Source: JADJPO01 sp963724535 (GTDB lineage: Bacteria; Actinomycetota; Actinomycetes; Actinomycetales; Kineosporiaceae). Taken from it: a stretch of DNA of 57,527 bases. The notes beneath the pieces were generated by a model that was not told the origin of the DNA, did not search any database, and was given only the letters and a program-made list of their open reading frames with translations. The stretch covers positions 1 to 57,527 of the forward strand of contig CAVRVD010000018.1 of NCBI GenBank assembly GCA_963724535.1, in the 5' to 3' direction. Made by a program: the position numbers and the translations under genes. Below, in pieces: positions 8,907 to 17,312 of this stretch (within the stretch, counting starts at the first letter, position 1; the number at the start of each line of letters is the position of its first letter).

Positions 8907-8922
8907 AGGCGAACGTTCGCCT
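8907..8922. promoter_or_regulatory. LacI-type operator of the ABC sugar operon
   Basis: AGGCGAACGTTCGCCT is a perfect 16-bp palindrome with the central CG typical of LacI-family operators. It begins five bases downstream of the -10 hexamer of the operon promoter, so bound repressor would cover the transcription start. An identical 16-mer lies at 14254-14269. Confidence 0.8.
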
Positions 8923-8927
8923 GAACG

Positions 8928-8957
8928 AATTTATCCAGCCGTTTCGGCCGAAGTCAA
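8928..8957 (-). promoter_or_regulatory. Promoter of the ABC sugar operon
   Basis: On the minus strand TTGACT (8957-8952) is separated by 18 bases from TAAATT (8933-8928). Both are close to the vegetative sigma consensus. The LacI-type palindrome follows at once, and the first permease starts at 8873. Confidence 0.7.
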
Positions 8958-9065
8958 GGAGTCGCGTTGACTCATCGAAGAGGTTCGCGTGGCGGGTTGG
9001 TTGCTCCACAGAGGAAGGCCCGGCTGACGGCTGGTCGCAGGCGGGGGTCCTCCCGGACTGGGGCG

Positions 9066-9708
9066 ATTCAGGTCCGGGACAACATCGGGTTCGACGAGGC
9101 CTCTGTCGCGCAGCCGGTTGCGAGTCCGATCGAGGCTCAGGAGCTGGTGCACGTCGGCGATGGTGACACCGTCGTCGTCTTCGGTGCCGGGCCGATCGGT
9201 TGCCTGCATATCCGGTTGGCGCGAGCGGACTTTGCCAGTCGGGTGTTCCTTATCGACGTGAACGCCGAGCGGCTGCAGATGTCCGCCGATGCCGTCACGC
9301 CGGACGCGGTGATCAACGGCGTGGAGGTCGACGTGGTCGAGCGCGTGATGGAGCTCACCGACGGTCGCGGCGCCGACGTGGTGATCACCGCGACCGCCGC
9401 CGATATCGCGCCGGAGCAGGCGATCCGAATGGCTGCGCGGCGCGGGCGGATCTCCTTCTTCGGCGGTCTTCCGAAGACCAACCCGTTCATCTCGTGCGAC
9501 TGGAACCTTGGTGCACTACCGGGAACTGATGATCATGGGTGCCAACGGTTCTGCCCCCTCGCACAACAAGCGGGCACTGGAGTACATCGCCAGTGGCGAG
9601 GTCCCGGTGAAGAACTTGATCACGGTGCGGTTGCCGCTTGATCGGGCCCTCGAGGCCTTCGACATCGTGGCGAAGGGCGAGGCCATCAAGGTGACTGTCG
9701 AGCCCTGA
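9066..9708 (+). pseudogene. Zinc alcohol/sorbitol dehydrogenase-like pseudogene
   Basis: The sequence encodes the back two thirds of a medium-chain dehydrogenase. It starts at about RDNIGFDEASVAQPVA, continues through the NAD-binding VVFGAGPIGCLHIRLA, and ends with RLPLDRALEAFDIVAKGEAI. The N-terminal catalytic zinc domain (about 110 residues) is missing. In addition the frame breaks at 9508-9509: a doubled T in the codons for Asn-Leu-Val-His shifts reading, and removing one T restores the normal NLVHYRELMIMGANGS. Truncation plus frameshift make it a clear pseudogene. Enzymes of this type oxidise sugar alcohols or related polyols, which would fit the surrounding catabolic locus. It lies between the two catabolic operons on the opposite strand. 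Confidence 0.8.
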
Positions 9709-9763
9709 CACCGACCGGTTGTCCCGTGGTATTCACCCTGCCGGTGTCGTCACGCACGTCACC

Positions 9764-10795
9764 TCATGACTCCTCCGGAAGGCTGCGTAGCCGCTGCGCT
9801 GCGCTCTCGGGAGTGATGTCGCGTTGCGGTTGACCGAGCAGCTCGTACCCGACCATGAACTTGCGGACGGTTGCCGATCGCAGGAGCGGCGGGTAGAAGT
9901 GCGCGTGCAGGTGCCATTGCGGGTATGCGGCGCCGTCGGTGGGGCGCTGGTGGAAGCCCATCGAGTACGGAAACGGCACGCCGAACAGCTGGTCGTACCG
10001 GCGGGCCAGCCGCCCCAGGATGTCGGCCAGCGCATCGCGCTCATCGGCGTCCAGGTCGGGTAGGGCGCCCCGGTGTGCCCGGGGCTGGACCAGCGTCTCG
10101 AACGGCCAGACCGCCCAGAACGGCACCACCGCCACGAAGTGGTCGTTCTGACACACCACGCGTTCGGCGTCCTGCAGTTCCACGGCCAGGTAGTCGCAGA
10201 GCAGGCAACGACCATCCGCCGAATACGCCTGCTGCTGCTGTAGCTCCTTGGCGGCTTCGGTCGGGATCTGCTCGTTGGCCCAGATCTGACCGTGCGGGTG
10301 CGGGTTGCTCGCCCCCATCATCGCGCCACGGTTCTCGAAGATCTGGACGTGGCGCACCCAAGGGATCCCGCCCAGCTCCAGGTACTGGTCCACCCAGCTC
10401 TCGACCACCAGGCGGATCTGCTCGGTCTGCATCCCGCCGAGGGTCAGGTCGTGTCGCGGCGAGAAGCAGACCACCCGGCAGATGCCACGTTCGCTGTTCG
10501 CCACGAGCAGTCCGTCGCGGTCGAGTCGTTGAGCAGGGGCATCGGGCAGGAGCGCGGCGAAGTCGTTGTCGAAGACGAACGTCGAGGTGTAGTCCGGCGT
10601 GAGCACGCCTCCCGCCCGCGTGTTGCCCGGGCAGAGATAGCACGTCGGATCGTAGGCAGGCCGATGCTCGACGATCGTGTCCTCGACCTGTCCCTGCCAG
10701 GGCCGCTGCGTGCGGTGCGGCGAAACCAACAACCACTCACCGGTGAGTCGGTTCAGCCGCCGATGTGGAGCGGCGAACAGCGACGCGTCGTCCAT
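9764..10795 (-). CDS. galT: Galactose-1-phosphate uridylyltransferase
   Basis: A 343-residue enzyme of the Leloir pathway, exchanging UDP between UDP-glucose and galactose-1-phosphate. The start at 10795 has a GGGAGGT site four bases upstream. The active-site triad NPHPHGQIW is present, with His168 as the nucleophile that carries the uridylyl group. Zinc-ligand-like cysteine pairs occur at CYLCPG and CLLCDY. Family features FENRGAMMGASNPHPHGQ and MGFHQRP are complete and the length is normal. It is the last gene of the glpK-glpD-galT unit, 37 bp after glpD. No galK or galE is in the window, so those steps must be encoded elsewhere. Confidence 0.95.
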   Translation of the reverse strand: MDDASLFAAPHRRLNRLTGEWLLVSPHRTQRPWQGQVEDTIVEHRPAYDPTCYLCPGNTRAGGVLTPDYTSTFVFDNDFAALLPDAPAQRLDRDGLLVANSERGICRVVCFSPRHDLTLGGMQTEQIRLVVESWVDQYLELGGIPWVRHVQIFENRGAMMGASNPHPHGQIWANEQIPTEAAKELQQQQAYSADGRCLLCDYLAVELQDAERVVCQNDHFVAVVPFWAVWPFETLVQPRAHRGALPDLDADERDALADILGRLARRYDQLFGVPFPYSMGFHQRPTDGAAYPQWHLHAHFYPPLLRSATVRKFMVGYELLGQPQRDITPESAAQRLRSLPEES

Positions 10796-10832
10796 GCCAA
10801 CCTCCCGGGTGATGTTCGCTTTCGCGATGGTG

Positions 10833-12542
10833 TCAGGCGTGGCCGAGGCGGACGTCGGGGGCGCCGAGCCGGGCGGCGTCGGCGGTGTGGTCGTCGGGCT
10901 GTTGCTGGGATTCGATCTCGGCCGTGACCCGGGCCCGGTAGTGCTCGATCTCGCGGCTGATGGTGGCCTGGTCCCAGCCGAGGATGGGGGCGACCAGGTG
11001 GGCGATCTCCTCGGCGGAGGTCTCCCCGCGGTCCCAGGTGTCGATGGAGATCCTGGTGCGCCGGGTGAGGATGTCGTCGAGGTGGAGGGCGCCTTCGGCG
11101 GCGGCGGCGTAGTAGGCCTCGACCGTGAGGTAGGCCGGGGCACTGGCCAGCGGCTCGGCGAGTTCGGGCCGGGCGGCGACGAGGTCGAGCAGCTCGTGGA
11201 CGAGCGTGCCGTAGCGATGCAGCAGGTGCTCGATGCGGGAGACGTGCAGGCCGCTGCGGCCGGCGATCAGCTCACGCTGGTTCCAGGCCGCGGTGAAGCC
11301 CTCGGCGCCCACGAGGGGGACCTCGTCGGTGCACGAGGGCGGGACCCGGCGCGGGATGGAGTGGACGGCCTGATCGACGGCGTCCTTGGCCATGACCCGG
11401 TAGGTCGTGTACTTGCCACCGGCGACCATGACCAGGCCGGCGACCGGGCTGACCACGGCATGCTCGCGGGAGAGCTGGCTGGTGGCCTCGGACTCACCGG
11501 CCAGCAGGGGTCGCAGCCCGGCGTAGACGCCGACCACGTCCTCGTGGTTGAGGGGGGTGGCCAGCAGCCGGTTGGCGTGCTCGAGCAGGTAGTCGATGTC
11601 CGACCTGCTGGCGGCCGGATGGGCGAGGTCCAGGTTCCAGTCGGTGTCGGTGGTGCCGATGATCCAGTGGCGGTCCCACGGGATGATGAACAGCACGCTC
11701 TTCCCGGCGCGGGAGATGATCCCCGTGCTGGCGTGGATGCGGTCGCGGGGGACCAGGATGTGCACGCCCTTGGAGGCGCGGACGTGGAACTGGCCTCGCC
11801 CGCCGACCATCTCCTGGATCTCATCGCTCCAGACCCCGGCGGCGTTGATCGTCTGCCTGGCCCGCACGGGGTACTCGGTGCCTGTCTCCAGATCCCGCAC
11901 GCGTGCGCCGACGACCCGGTCGCCCTCACGCAGGAGGTCGACGACCCGCGCGCTGGTGGCGCACAGGGCCCCGTACTCGGCGGCGGTCCGGGCGATCATC
12001 ATGGTGTGCCGGGCGTCGTCGACCTGGCCGTCGTAGTACTGGATCGCCCCGACCAGGGCGTCCTTGCGCAGGGACGGGAACTCGCGCAGGGCCTGCCGGC
12101 GGGTCAGGTGGCGGTGAGTGGGGACGCCGCGCCCCCGGCCGCCCATGGTGTCGTAGAGCAGGACGCCGCTGCCGACGTAGAGCCGCTCCCACACCCGGTG
12201 CTGCAGGGGGTACAGGAAAGGCACCGGGCGGGCCAGATGAGGTGCCAGGTGGTTCAGGATCAGCGACCGCTCCCGCAGCGCCTCCCGGACCAGGGCGAAG
12301 TTCAGCTGCTCCAGGTACCGCAGCCCGCCGTGGATCAGCTTGCTGGAGCGACTGGAGGTGCCCGAGGCATAGTCCCGGGCCTCCACCAGGCCCACTCGCA
12401 GGCCACGCGTCACGGCGTCCAGGGCCACTCCCGCCCCGGTCACCCCGGCGCCGATGATGAGGATGTCGAGCTCGGCCTGGGTCATGGCCTGAAGGGCGGA
12501 CAGCCTGGCGTCGGGTCCCAGCGCGGTGATCGTCGTTGACAT
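10833..12542 (-). CDS. glpD: Aerobic glycerol-3-phosphate dehydrogenase
   Basis: A 569-residue membrane-associated flavoprotein that oxidises sn-glycerol-3-phosphate to dihydroxyacetone phosphate and passes electrons to the quinone pool. The FAD-binding Rossmann motif IIGAGVTGAGVALDA is near residue 30. It is followed by TSSRSSKLIHGGLRYLEQ, the standard substrate/FAD block of GlpD, and by GGKYTTYRVMAKDAVD towards the C-terminal domain. The ATG at 12542 has an AAGGAGG site. It follows glpK by 63 bp in the same orientation, and galT follows. The pairing with glycerol kinase gives a complete route from glycerol to central metabolism. Confidence 0.95.
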   Translation of the reverse strand: MSTTITALGPDARLSALQAMTQAELDILIIGAGVTGAGVALDAVTRGLRVGLVEARDYASGTSSRSSKLIHGGLRYLEQLNFALVREALRERSLILNHLAPHLARPVPFLYPLQHRVWERLYVGSGVLLYDTMGGRGRGVPTHRHLTRRQALREFPSLRKDALVGAIQYYDGQVDDARHTMMIARTAAEYGALCATSARVVDLLREGDRVVGARVRDLETGTEYPVRARQTINAAGVWSDEIQEMVGGRGQFHVRASKGVHILVPRDRIHASTGIISRAGKSVLFIIPWDRHWIIGTTDTDWNLDLAHPAASRSDIDYLLEHANRLLATPLNHEDVVGVYAGLRPLLAGESEATSQLSREHAVVSPVAGLVMVAGGKYTTYRVMAKDAVDQAVHSIPRRVPPSCTDEVPLVGAEGFTAAWNQRELIAGRSGLHVSRIEHLLHRYGTLVHELLDLVAARPELAEPLASAPAYLTVEAYYAAAAEGALHLDDILTRRTRISIDTWDRGETSAEEIAHLVAPILGWDQATISREIEHYRARVTAEIESQQQPDDHTADAARLGAPDVRLGHA

Positions 12543-12605
12543 GGTGGCCTCCTTCGGCTCCTGAAGCCCGGGCTGCGGGTCGGGTGGTCGGCACCTGACC
12601 GAGGG

Positions 12606-14123
12606 TCAGGTGACGTCCACCCAGTCCAGGGTGCGGGCGACGGCCTTGCGCCAGCCCGCGTACCCCTGTTCGCGTTGCTCGTCGTTCCACTGCGGCAGCC
12701 AGCGCCTGCTCTCGTGCCAGTTCGCCCGCAGGTCCTGCGGGCCCGCCCACAAACCCACGGCCAGACCGGCCGCATACGCCGCGCCCAGGGCGGTGGTCTC
12801 GGCGACCACCGGCCGGCTCACCGGCACGCCCAGGACGTCGGCCTGGATCTGCATGCACAGCTCGTTGGCGGTCACCCCACCATCGACCTTGAGGACCTCA
12901 AGGTGCACCCCGGAGTCCTTCTCCATCGCCTCGGCCACGTCCCGACTCTGGTAGCAGATCGCCTCCAGGGTGGCCCGGGCGATGTGCGCATTCGTGTTGA
13001 AGCGGGAGAGCCCGACGATGGCGCCGCGGGCGTCCGAGCGCCAGTACGGGGCGAACAAACCGGAGAACGCCGGCACGAAGTAGCAGCCGCCGTTGTCGGG
13101 GACCTCCCGGGCCAAGGTCTCGCTCTGCGCCGCCCCGCTGATGATGCCGAGCTGGTCACGCAGCCACTGGATCGCCGACCCCGTCACGGCGATCGACCCC
13201 TCGAGGGCATAGACCGGGGCCGCGTCACCGAACTGGTAGCACACCGTGGTCAGCAGCCCGTTCTTCGAGCGGACGATCTCCGTCCCGGTGTTCAGCAACA
13301 GGAAGTTCCCGGTGCCATAGGTGTTCTTGGCCTCCCCCGGGCTCAGGCACACCTGCCCCACCATCGCGGCCTGCTGGTCTCCGAGGTCCCCGGACAACGA
13401 GACGACGCCACCGACCGGGCCCCGCTCCAGGGTCTGCCCGTAGAGGTCGGGGTCCGAGGACGGCCGGATCTGCGGCAGCATGCTACGGGGGACGCCGAAG
13501 AAGGACAGCAGCTCGTCGTCCCAGTCCAGCGTCTCCAGGTTCATCAACATGGTGCGGCTGGCGTTGGTGACGTCGGTGACGTGGATGCCACCGTCCACAC
13601 CCCCGGTGAGGTTCCACAGCAGCCACGCATCCGTGGTGCCGAAGATGGCGTCCCCGGAATCGGCGTCCCGCCGGGCCTGCGGGACGTTCTCCAAGATCCA
13701 CTGGATCTTCCCGCCGGCAAAGTACGTCGCGGGGGGCAGGCCCGCCTTGCCCCGGATGACGTCACCGCGGCCGTCCTTGTCCAGTGCCGAAGCGATCCGG
13801 TCGGTGCGCGTGTCCTGCCACACGATCGCGTTGTAGTACGGCCGCCCGGTTCGGCGGTTCCACACCACCGTGGTCTCGCGCTGGTTGGTGATCCCCAAGG
13901 CAGCCAGGTCGCTCGCCCGGAACCCCTTCTCGTTCAGAACCGTCTGGATCACCGAGCTGGTCCGCTCCCAGATCTCGATCGGGTCGTGCTCGACCCAGCC
14001 GGGCCGAGGCATCAGCTGGGTGTGCTCGAGCTGGTGCCTGCCCGCCTCGTTGCCCTGATGGTCGAACAGCATGAACCGCGTGCTCGTCGTCCCCTGATCG
14101 ATGGCACCCACGAAATCAGCCAC
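12606..14123 (-). CDS. glpK: Glycerol kinase
   Basis: A 505-residue FGGY-family kinase that phosphorylates glycerol to glycerol-3-phosphate. The N-terminal phosphate-binding loop GAIDQGTTSTRFMLF, the substrate region TNQRETTVVWNRRTGRPYYN and the C-terminal KVDGGVTANELCMQIQAD motif are all present, and the length is standard. The start is GTG at 14123 with a GAGGGGG site upstream. It is the first gene of glpK-glpD-galT. Its promoter lies at 14280-14307 with the LacI-type palindrome immediately downstream, so it is probably controlled by the same repressor as the ABC operon. No glycerol facilitator gene is adjacent. That would be odd for a free-glycerol operon and fits glycerol being produced inside the cell from a glycoside. 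Confidence 0.95.
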   Translation of the reverse strand: MADFVGAIDQGTTSTRFMLFDHQGNEAGRHQLEHTQLMPRPGWVEHDPIEIWERTSSVIQTVLNEKGFRASDLAALGITNQRETTVVWNRRTGRPYYNAIVWQDTRTDRIASALDKDGRGDVIRGKAGLPPATYFAGGKIQWILENVPQARRDADSGDAIFGTTDAWLLWNLTGGVDGGIHVTDVTNASRTMLMNLETLDWDDELLSFFGVPRSMLPQIRPSSDPDLYGQTLERGPVGGVVSLSGDLGDQQAAMVGQVCLSPGEAKNTYGTGNFLLLNTGTEIVRSKNGLLTTVCYQFGDAAPVYALEGSIAVTGSAIQWLRDQLGIISGAAQSETLAREVPDNGGCYFVPAFSGLFAPYWRSDARGAIVGLSRFNTNAHIARATLEAICYQSRDVAEAMEKDSGVHLEVLKVDGGVTANELCMQIQADVLGVPVSRPVVAETTALGAAYAAGLAVGLWAGPQDLRANWHESRRWLPQWNDEQREQGYAGWRKAVARTLDWVDVT

Positions 14124-14251
14124 GGGTCTCGCCCCCTCTAGTGGGACGCGGCTGTTGGGCCTGGTCGGTGGCTACCATCGGCGCGCCTCTCACTCGGGTC
14201 TGGCCGAACAGCGGACGCCTACTGTTACCGGCTCAGACTCTGTGGGATCCT

Positions 14252-14271
14252 GTAGGCGAACGTTCGCCTAC
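14252..14271. promoter_or_regulatory. LacI-type operator between glpK and the GH5 gene
   Basis: GTAGGCGAACGTTCGCCTAC is a perfect 20-bp palindrome whose inner 16 bases are identical to the operator of the ABC operon. It sits between divergent genes: eight bases downstream of the glpK -10 and 17 bases upstream of the GH5-like ATG, so one bound repressor could shut both directions. Confidence 0.8.
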
Positions 14272-14279
14272 TGAGGGGC

Positions 14280-14307
14280 AGTCTACCGATGGCGTGGAGC
14301 GATTCAA
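14280..14307 (-). promoter_or_regulatory. Promoter of glpK-glpD-galT
   Basis: On the minus strand TTGAAT (14307-14302) is followed after 16 bases by TAGACT (14285-14280). The palindromic operator begins eight bases further on. The arrangement matches that of the ABC operon promoter. The promoter overlaps the first codons of the divergent GH5-like gene. Confidence 0.6.
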
Positions 14308-15419
14308 GGCCAACAACGTCAGCTGACGATGCGTCAGCCGACGCCCGCTGGACGCCGGAACGTGCCCGGGAGTGGTACGCGGAGCAGCCGTGGCTCTGCG
14401 GTGTCAACTACATGCCCAGCCCCGCCGTCAACTGGATCGATGTGTGGCAGCGCCAGTCCTTCGCCCCGGACGTCATGGCTCGGGAGCTCGACTGGGCGGC
14501 GGCGCTGGGCCTCAACAGCGTGCGGTTGGGCCTCCCGTACATCGTGTGGCAGGACGACGCGGACGGACTGCTCGCGCGGCTCGACCATGTCCTGACCCTG
14601 CTGAGCGATCGCTCCATGACGGCGATGCTCTATCTCTTGGACGACTGCGAGTTCTCCGGTGAGCCGCCGCGTCTGGGCGCGCAGCCCGACCCGGTCCCCG
14701 GGCTGCACAACAGCAGGGCGACCGGCAGCCCGGGCCGGGCGCTGGTGATGGATCCGCAAGCGTGGCCCGACATCGAGCGGTACGTCATGCATGTCGTGCG
14801 TGCCTTCGCCGCCGACGCCCGGATCGCCGTTTGGGACCTCTACAACGAACCGGGCAATCGGGTGATCTTCACGCCCGAGGGCTCGCTGGCGTACGACGAG
14901 GCGCTCGAGGCACGAGCGCTGGAGCTGCTGCGACGGGTGTTCGCCTGCGCGCGTGACATCGGGCCGTCCCAACCGCTGACGTCCGGTGGCTGGCGCGTGC
15001 CACCTCCCTACGAGGGCCACGAGGCCGAAGCCCATACCCATCCCCTGGACGTCGCCACCTTCGAGCTGTCCGACGTCGTTAGCTTCCACGCCTACTGCTC
15101 GATGCCGCGGATGCGGCGGGTGATCAGGCGTCTCCGCCGCCACGACCGCCCACTGATCTGCACTGAGTGGATGGGCCGTCAGGCCGAAAGTCGCGTCCAG
15201 GAACAGCTGCCACTGCTGCGGCGCAAAGGCGTCGGGTCGTACATGTGGGGGTTCGTTCGTGGTCGCTCACAGACCCATCTGCCGTGGCCCGACTTCCTCC
15301 GACCGACGGCGGGTGCTGACGAGGACGACGGTTGGTTTCACGACCTGGTCGACACAGACGGGGTCCCCTACGACGAGGAGGAGGCTCGGACCGTACGACA
15401 GGAAGCCCAGCAGGCATAG
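14289..15419 (+). CDS. GH5-like (cellulase superfamily) glycoside hydrolase
   Basis: A 376-residue single-domain TIM-barrel glycosidase. It begins with the family-typical WTPERAREWYAEQPWLCGVNYMPS after a short leader. WDLYNEP carries the acid/base Glu187 and ICTEWMGR the nucleophile Glu293, as in clan GH-A. There is no signal peptide, so it is intracellular and acts on imported substrate. The substrate is not evident from sequence; relatives are often labelled endoxylanase or cellulase without proof. GAGGGG lies ten bases before the ATG at 14289. The LacI-type palindrome is directly upstream, tying it to the ABC, GH2 and glpK-glpD-galT genes. Confidence 0.8.
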   Translation: MAWSDSRPTTSADDASADARWTPERAREWYAEQPWLCGVNYMPSPAVNWIDVWQRQSFAPDVMARELDWAAALGLNSVRLGLPYIVWQDDADGLLARLDHVLTLLSDRSMTAMLYLLDDCEFSGEPPRLGAQPDPVPGLHNSRATGSPGRALVMDPQAWPDIERYVMHVVRAFAADARIAVWDLYNEPGNRVIFTPEGSLAYDEALEARALELLRRVFACARDIGPSQPLTSGGWRVPPPYEGHEAEAHTHPLDVATFELSDVVSFHAYCSMPRMRRVIRRLRRHDRPLICTEWMGRQAESRVQEQLPLLRRKGVGSYMWGFVRGRSQTHLPWPDFLRPTAGADEDDGWFHDLVDTDGVPYDEEEARTVRQEAQQA

Positions 15420-15624
15420 CCTTGAGTTAGCGGCAGCCAACGGTGAGGCCAGCAGGGTCGCCACGTTGCGCACCTCGACCTCTGCCCGAAGATCGTGACG
15501 CAGTCCGGGCGCCTCCGACGTCGGCGATGTTGTCGGTGAACCACGCGATGGCAGTTCGGTGTCGAGGATGGCGGCCAGCCCGGCGGGGGCGCGTGACAGG
15601 TGTTCTCCTTCTCGTGTGCCGCGT
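15420..15624 (-). other. Possible decayed coding sequence between GH5-like and ABC-2 permease genes
   Basis: Read on the minus strand, this stretch gives protein-like text that switches frame: HLSRAPAGLAAILDTELPS, then WFTDNIADVGGA in a second frame, then LRHDLRAEVEVRNVATLLA back in the first. No start, no ribosome site and no complete frame is present. It may be the frameshifted 3' end of a third gene of the adjacent ABC-2 operon. The family is not recognised. Confidence 0.25.
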
Positions 15625-16371
15625 CTACCGCAGCATCTGTCGGCGGAACAGGCTGATCGCCAGGGCGAGGGATGCCAGCGTGTATCCCGATACCCAGGCC
15701 AGATCGGTGGCGATCTCGCCGGGGCCGGCGCCGTCCACCATGACGGCGCGGGTGGCGTCCAGGGCGTGCGCGAAGGGGAAGAGGTTCGCCACGGCTTCGA
15801 ATGCGCCGCCAATGGCCCCCAGGTCGAGCCAGGCACCCCCGAAGATGGTCAAGAGCAGCACCGCGGTATAGGCCGCGGACACCTGGTTGATCGTCAGCAT
15901 CGTCCCGAAGATCATCCCGAGGGCGATGTAGAAGACGGCCATCAGTCCCAGCACCAGGATGACCAGCCCGAGGTTGCCGGCTATCTGGAGTCCGAAGAAC
16001 GCCCCGATCACGAACAGGACGACTACCTGCACCAGGGCGACCGGCAGGTACGGAAGGGAGTAGGCGGCGATGAAGTCTCCGGCCGCGACGGGCGCGGTGA
16101 ACAGCCGCGACAGCAGCGAACTCTCCCGGTCGCGGGAGAGCACCATTGCCGAGTTGAACATGAGCATCACGAAACCGAACAGCGCGATCCCGGGGGTGAG
16201 CAGAGTGACCGACAAGGACGGGGCGTCGGCCTCGCCGATGGCGTTGCCCACGGCGACGAGCACCAACAGCAGGCCAACGGGAAGTGCGATGGCAAGACCC
16301 AGCGACAATGGGTCGCGCGCCACTGTCTTGAGGTTGCGCGTGGCCAGCTCGCCCGATCTCATTCCCGCCAC
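15625..16371 (-). CDS. ABC-2 type exporter permease
   Basis: A 248-residue integral membrane protein with six hydrophobic segments, including LGLAIALPVGLLLVLVAVG near the N-terminus and LGLVILVLGLMAVFYIALGM in the middle. This is the DrrB/ABC2-membrane layout. The block SSLLSRLFTAPVAAGDFIAAY is the typical cytoplasmic coupling region. Its ATG at 16371 lies inside the 3' end of the ATPase gene (13-base overlap), so the two are coupled. Together they form an exporter of the drug/lipid type. The cargo is unknown. Confidence 0.85.
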   Translation of the reverse strand: MAGMRSGELATRNLKTVARDPLSLGLAIALPVGLLLVLVAVGNAIGEADAPSLSVTLLTPGIALFGFVMLMFNSAMVLSRDRESSLLSRLFTAPVAAGDFIAAYSLPYLPVALVQVVVLFVIGAFFGLQIAGNLGLVILVLGLMAVFYIALGMIFGTMLTINQVSAAYTAVLLLTIFGGAWLDLGAIGGAFEAVANLFPFAHALDATRAVMVDGAGPGEIATDLAWVSGYTLASLALAISLFRRQMLR

Positions 16372-17312
16372 TCCTTCCCGGTCAGGGTCAAGAACACATC
16401 GTCCAGGCTGGTCTGCTTCAGGCCGATGGACTGGATCGTGACGCCGCGGGGTCGCAGCAGGTCCTGGACCTGGTAGAGGTCCACCTCATCGGCGGCGACC
16501 TCTACTCCTCCTTCGACGCGCATCACGTGCGGGTAGACCGCCCGCAGCGCCGCCAGCGAGGGCTCGTCGATGCCGACGGCCTTGATCTCCGTCACCTGGC
16601 CGTCGCGGATGCTCGCCTTCAACTCCGCGGACGTTCCCTGTGCGACGATTCGCCCGGCGTCGATGATGGCTATCCGGTCTGCCAGCGCATCGGCCTCCTC
16701 CAGGTAATGCGTCGTGAGCAGGATCGTCTTGTGACCCTTGAGCCCGGCGATGTGTTCCCACATCGCCCGGCGCGCCTGCGGATCCAGCCCTAGGGTCGGT
16801 TCGTCCAGGAACAGCACCTGCGGGTCCGAGACCAGCGCCATCGCAATGCTCAGCCGCCGCTTCATCCCCCCGGAATAGGTCTTCGCCCGATCGTCGGCGC
16901 GGGTGTCCAGACCCAGCACCTCCAGCAGCTGCTCGGAGCGGGCGCGGACAGCCTCGGCTGGGGCGCCGTGCAGGCGGCCCATCAGGCGTAGGTTCTCCCA
17001 GCCGGACAGATGCTCGGCGATCGCCGTCTCCTGGGGAACCACGGACATCGCGGCCTTCACCGCGAGCGGATCGGTCTGGACGTCGTGGCCCATCACCCGG
17101 GCGGTGCCGCGGTCCGGCCGCAGCAGGCAGCAGAGCATGCCGATCATCGTCGTCTTACCCGACCCGTTCGGACCAAGGAGTGCCAACAGCTCCCCTGGTC
17201 GAATCGACAGGTCGACGCCGTCGACAGCCACCAGATCCCCGTACGATCGGACCAGTCCGACGGCCGCCACGGCGGCCGCGTCGCCGGCCTGGTTTCGGGT
17301 GTCGCTCGGCAT
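16359..17312 (-). CDS. ABC-2 type exporter ATPase (DrrA-like)
   Basis: A 317-residue ATPase. I chose ATG 17312 (GGGGAG upstream) because sequence before it is low-complexity and not family-like. Walker A is LLGPNGSGKTT, the signature is YSGGMKRRLSIAM, Walker B is VLFLDEPTLGLD, and the switch histidine is in LLTTHYLEEAD. The C-terminal 80 residues form the extra domain usual in DrrA-type proteins (LKQTSLDDVFLTLTGKEW). It powers the permease encoded immediately downstream. Confidence 0.9.
   Translation of the reverse strand: MPSDTRNQAGDAAAVAAVGLVRSYGDLVAVDGVDLSIRPGELLALLGPNGSGKTTMIGMLCCLLRPDRGTARVMGHDVQTDPLAVKAAMSVVPQETAIAEHLSGWENLRLMGRLHGAPAEAVRARSEQLLEVLGLDTRADDRAKTYSGGMKRRLSIAMALVSDPQVLFLDEPTLGLDPQARRAMWEHIAGLKGHKTILLTTHYLEEADALADRIAIIDAGRIVAQGTSAELKASIRDGQVTEIKAVGIDEPSLAALRAVYPHVMRVEGGVEVAADEVDLYQVQDLLRPRGVTIQSIGLKQTSLDDVFLTLTGKEWRE

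Noticed and set aside
9764..11143. A 459-residue form of GalT.
   Set aside because: The extra head is Pro/Ser/Thr-rich shadow of glpD. ATG 10795 with GGGAGGT is correct.
10677..14141. Long plus-strand frames opposite glpD and glpK (488 to 620 residues).
   Set aside because: They are Val/Gly/Asp-rich antisense frames forced by high-GC codon use; glpD and glpK are unmistakable on the minus strand.
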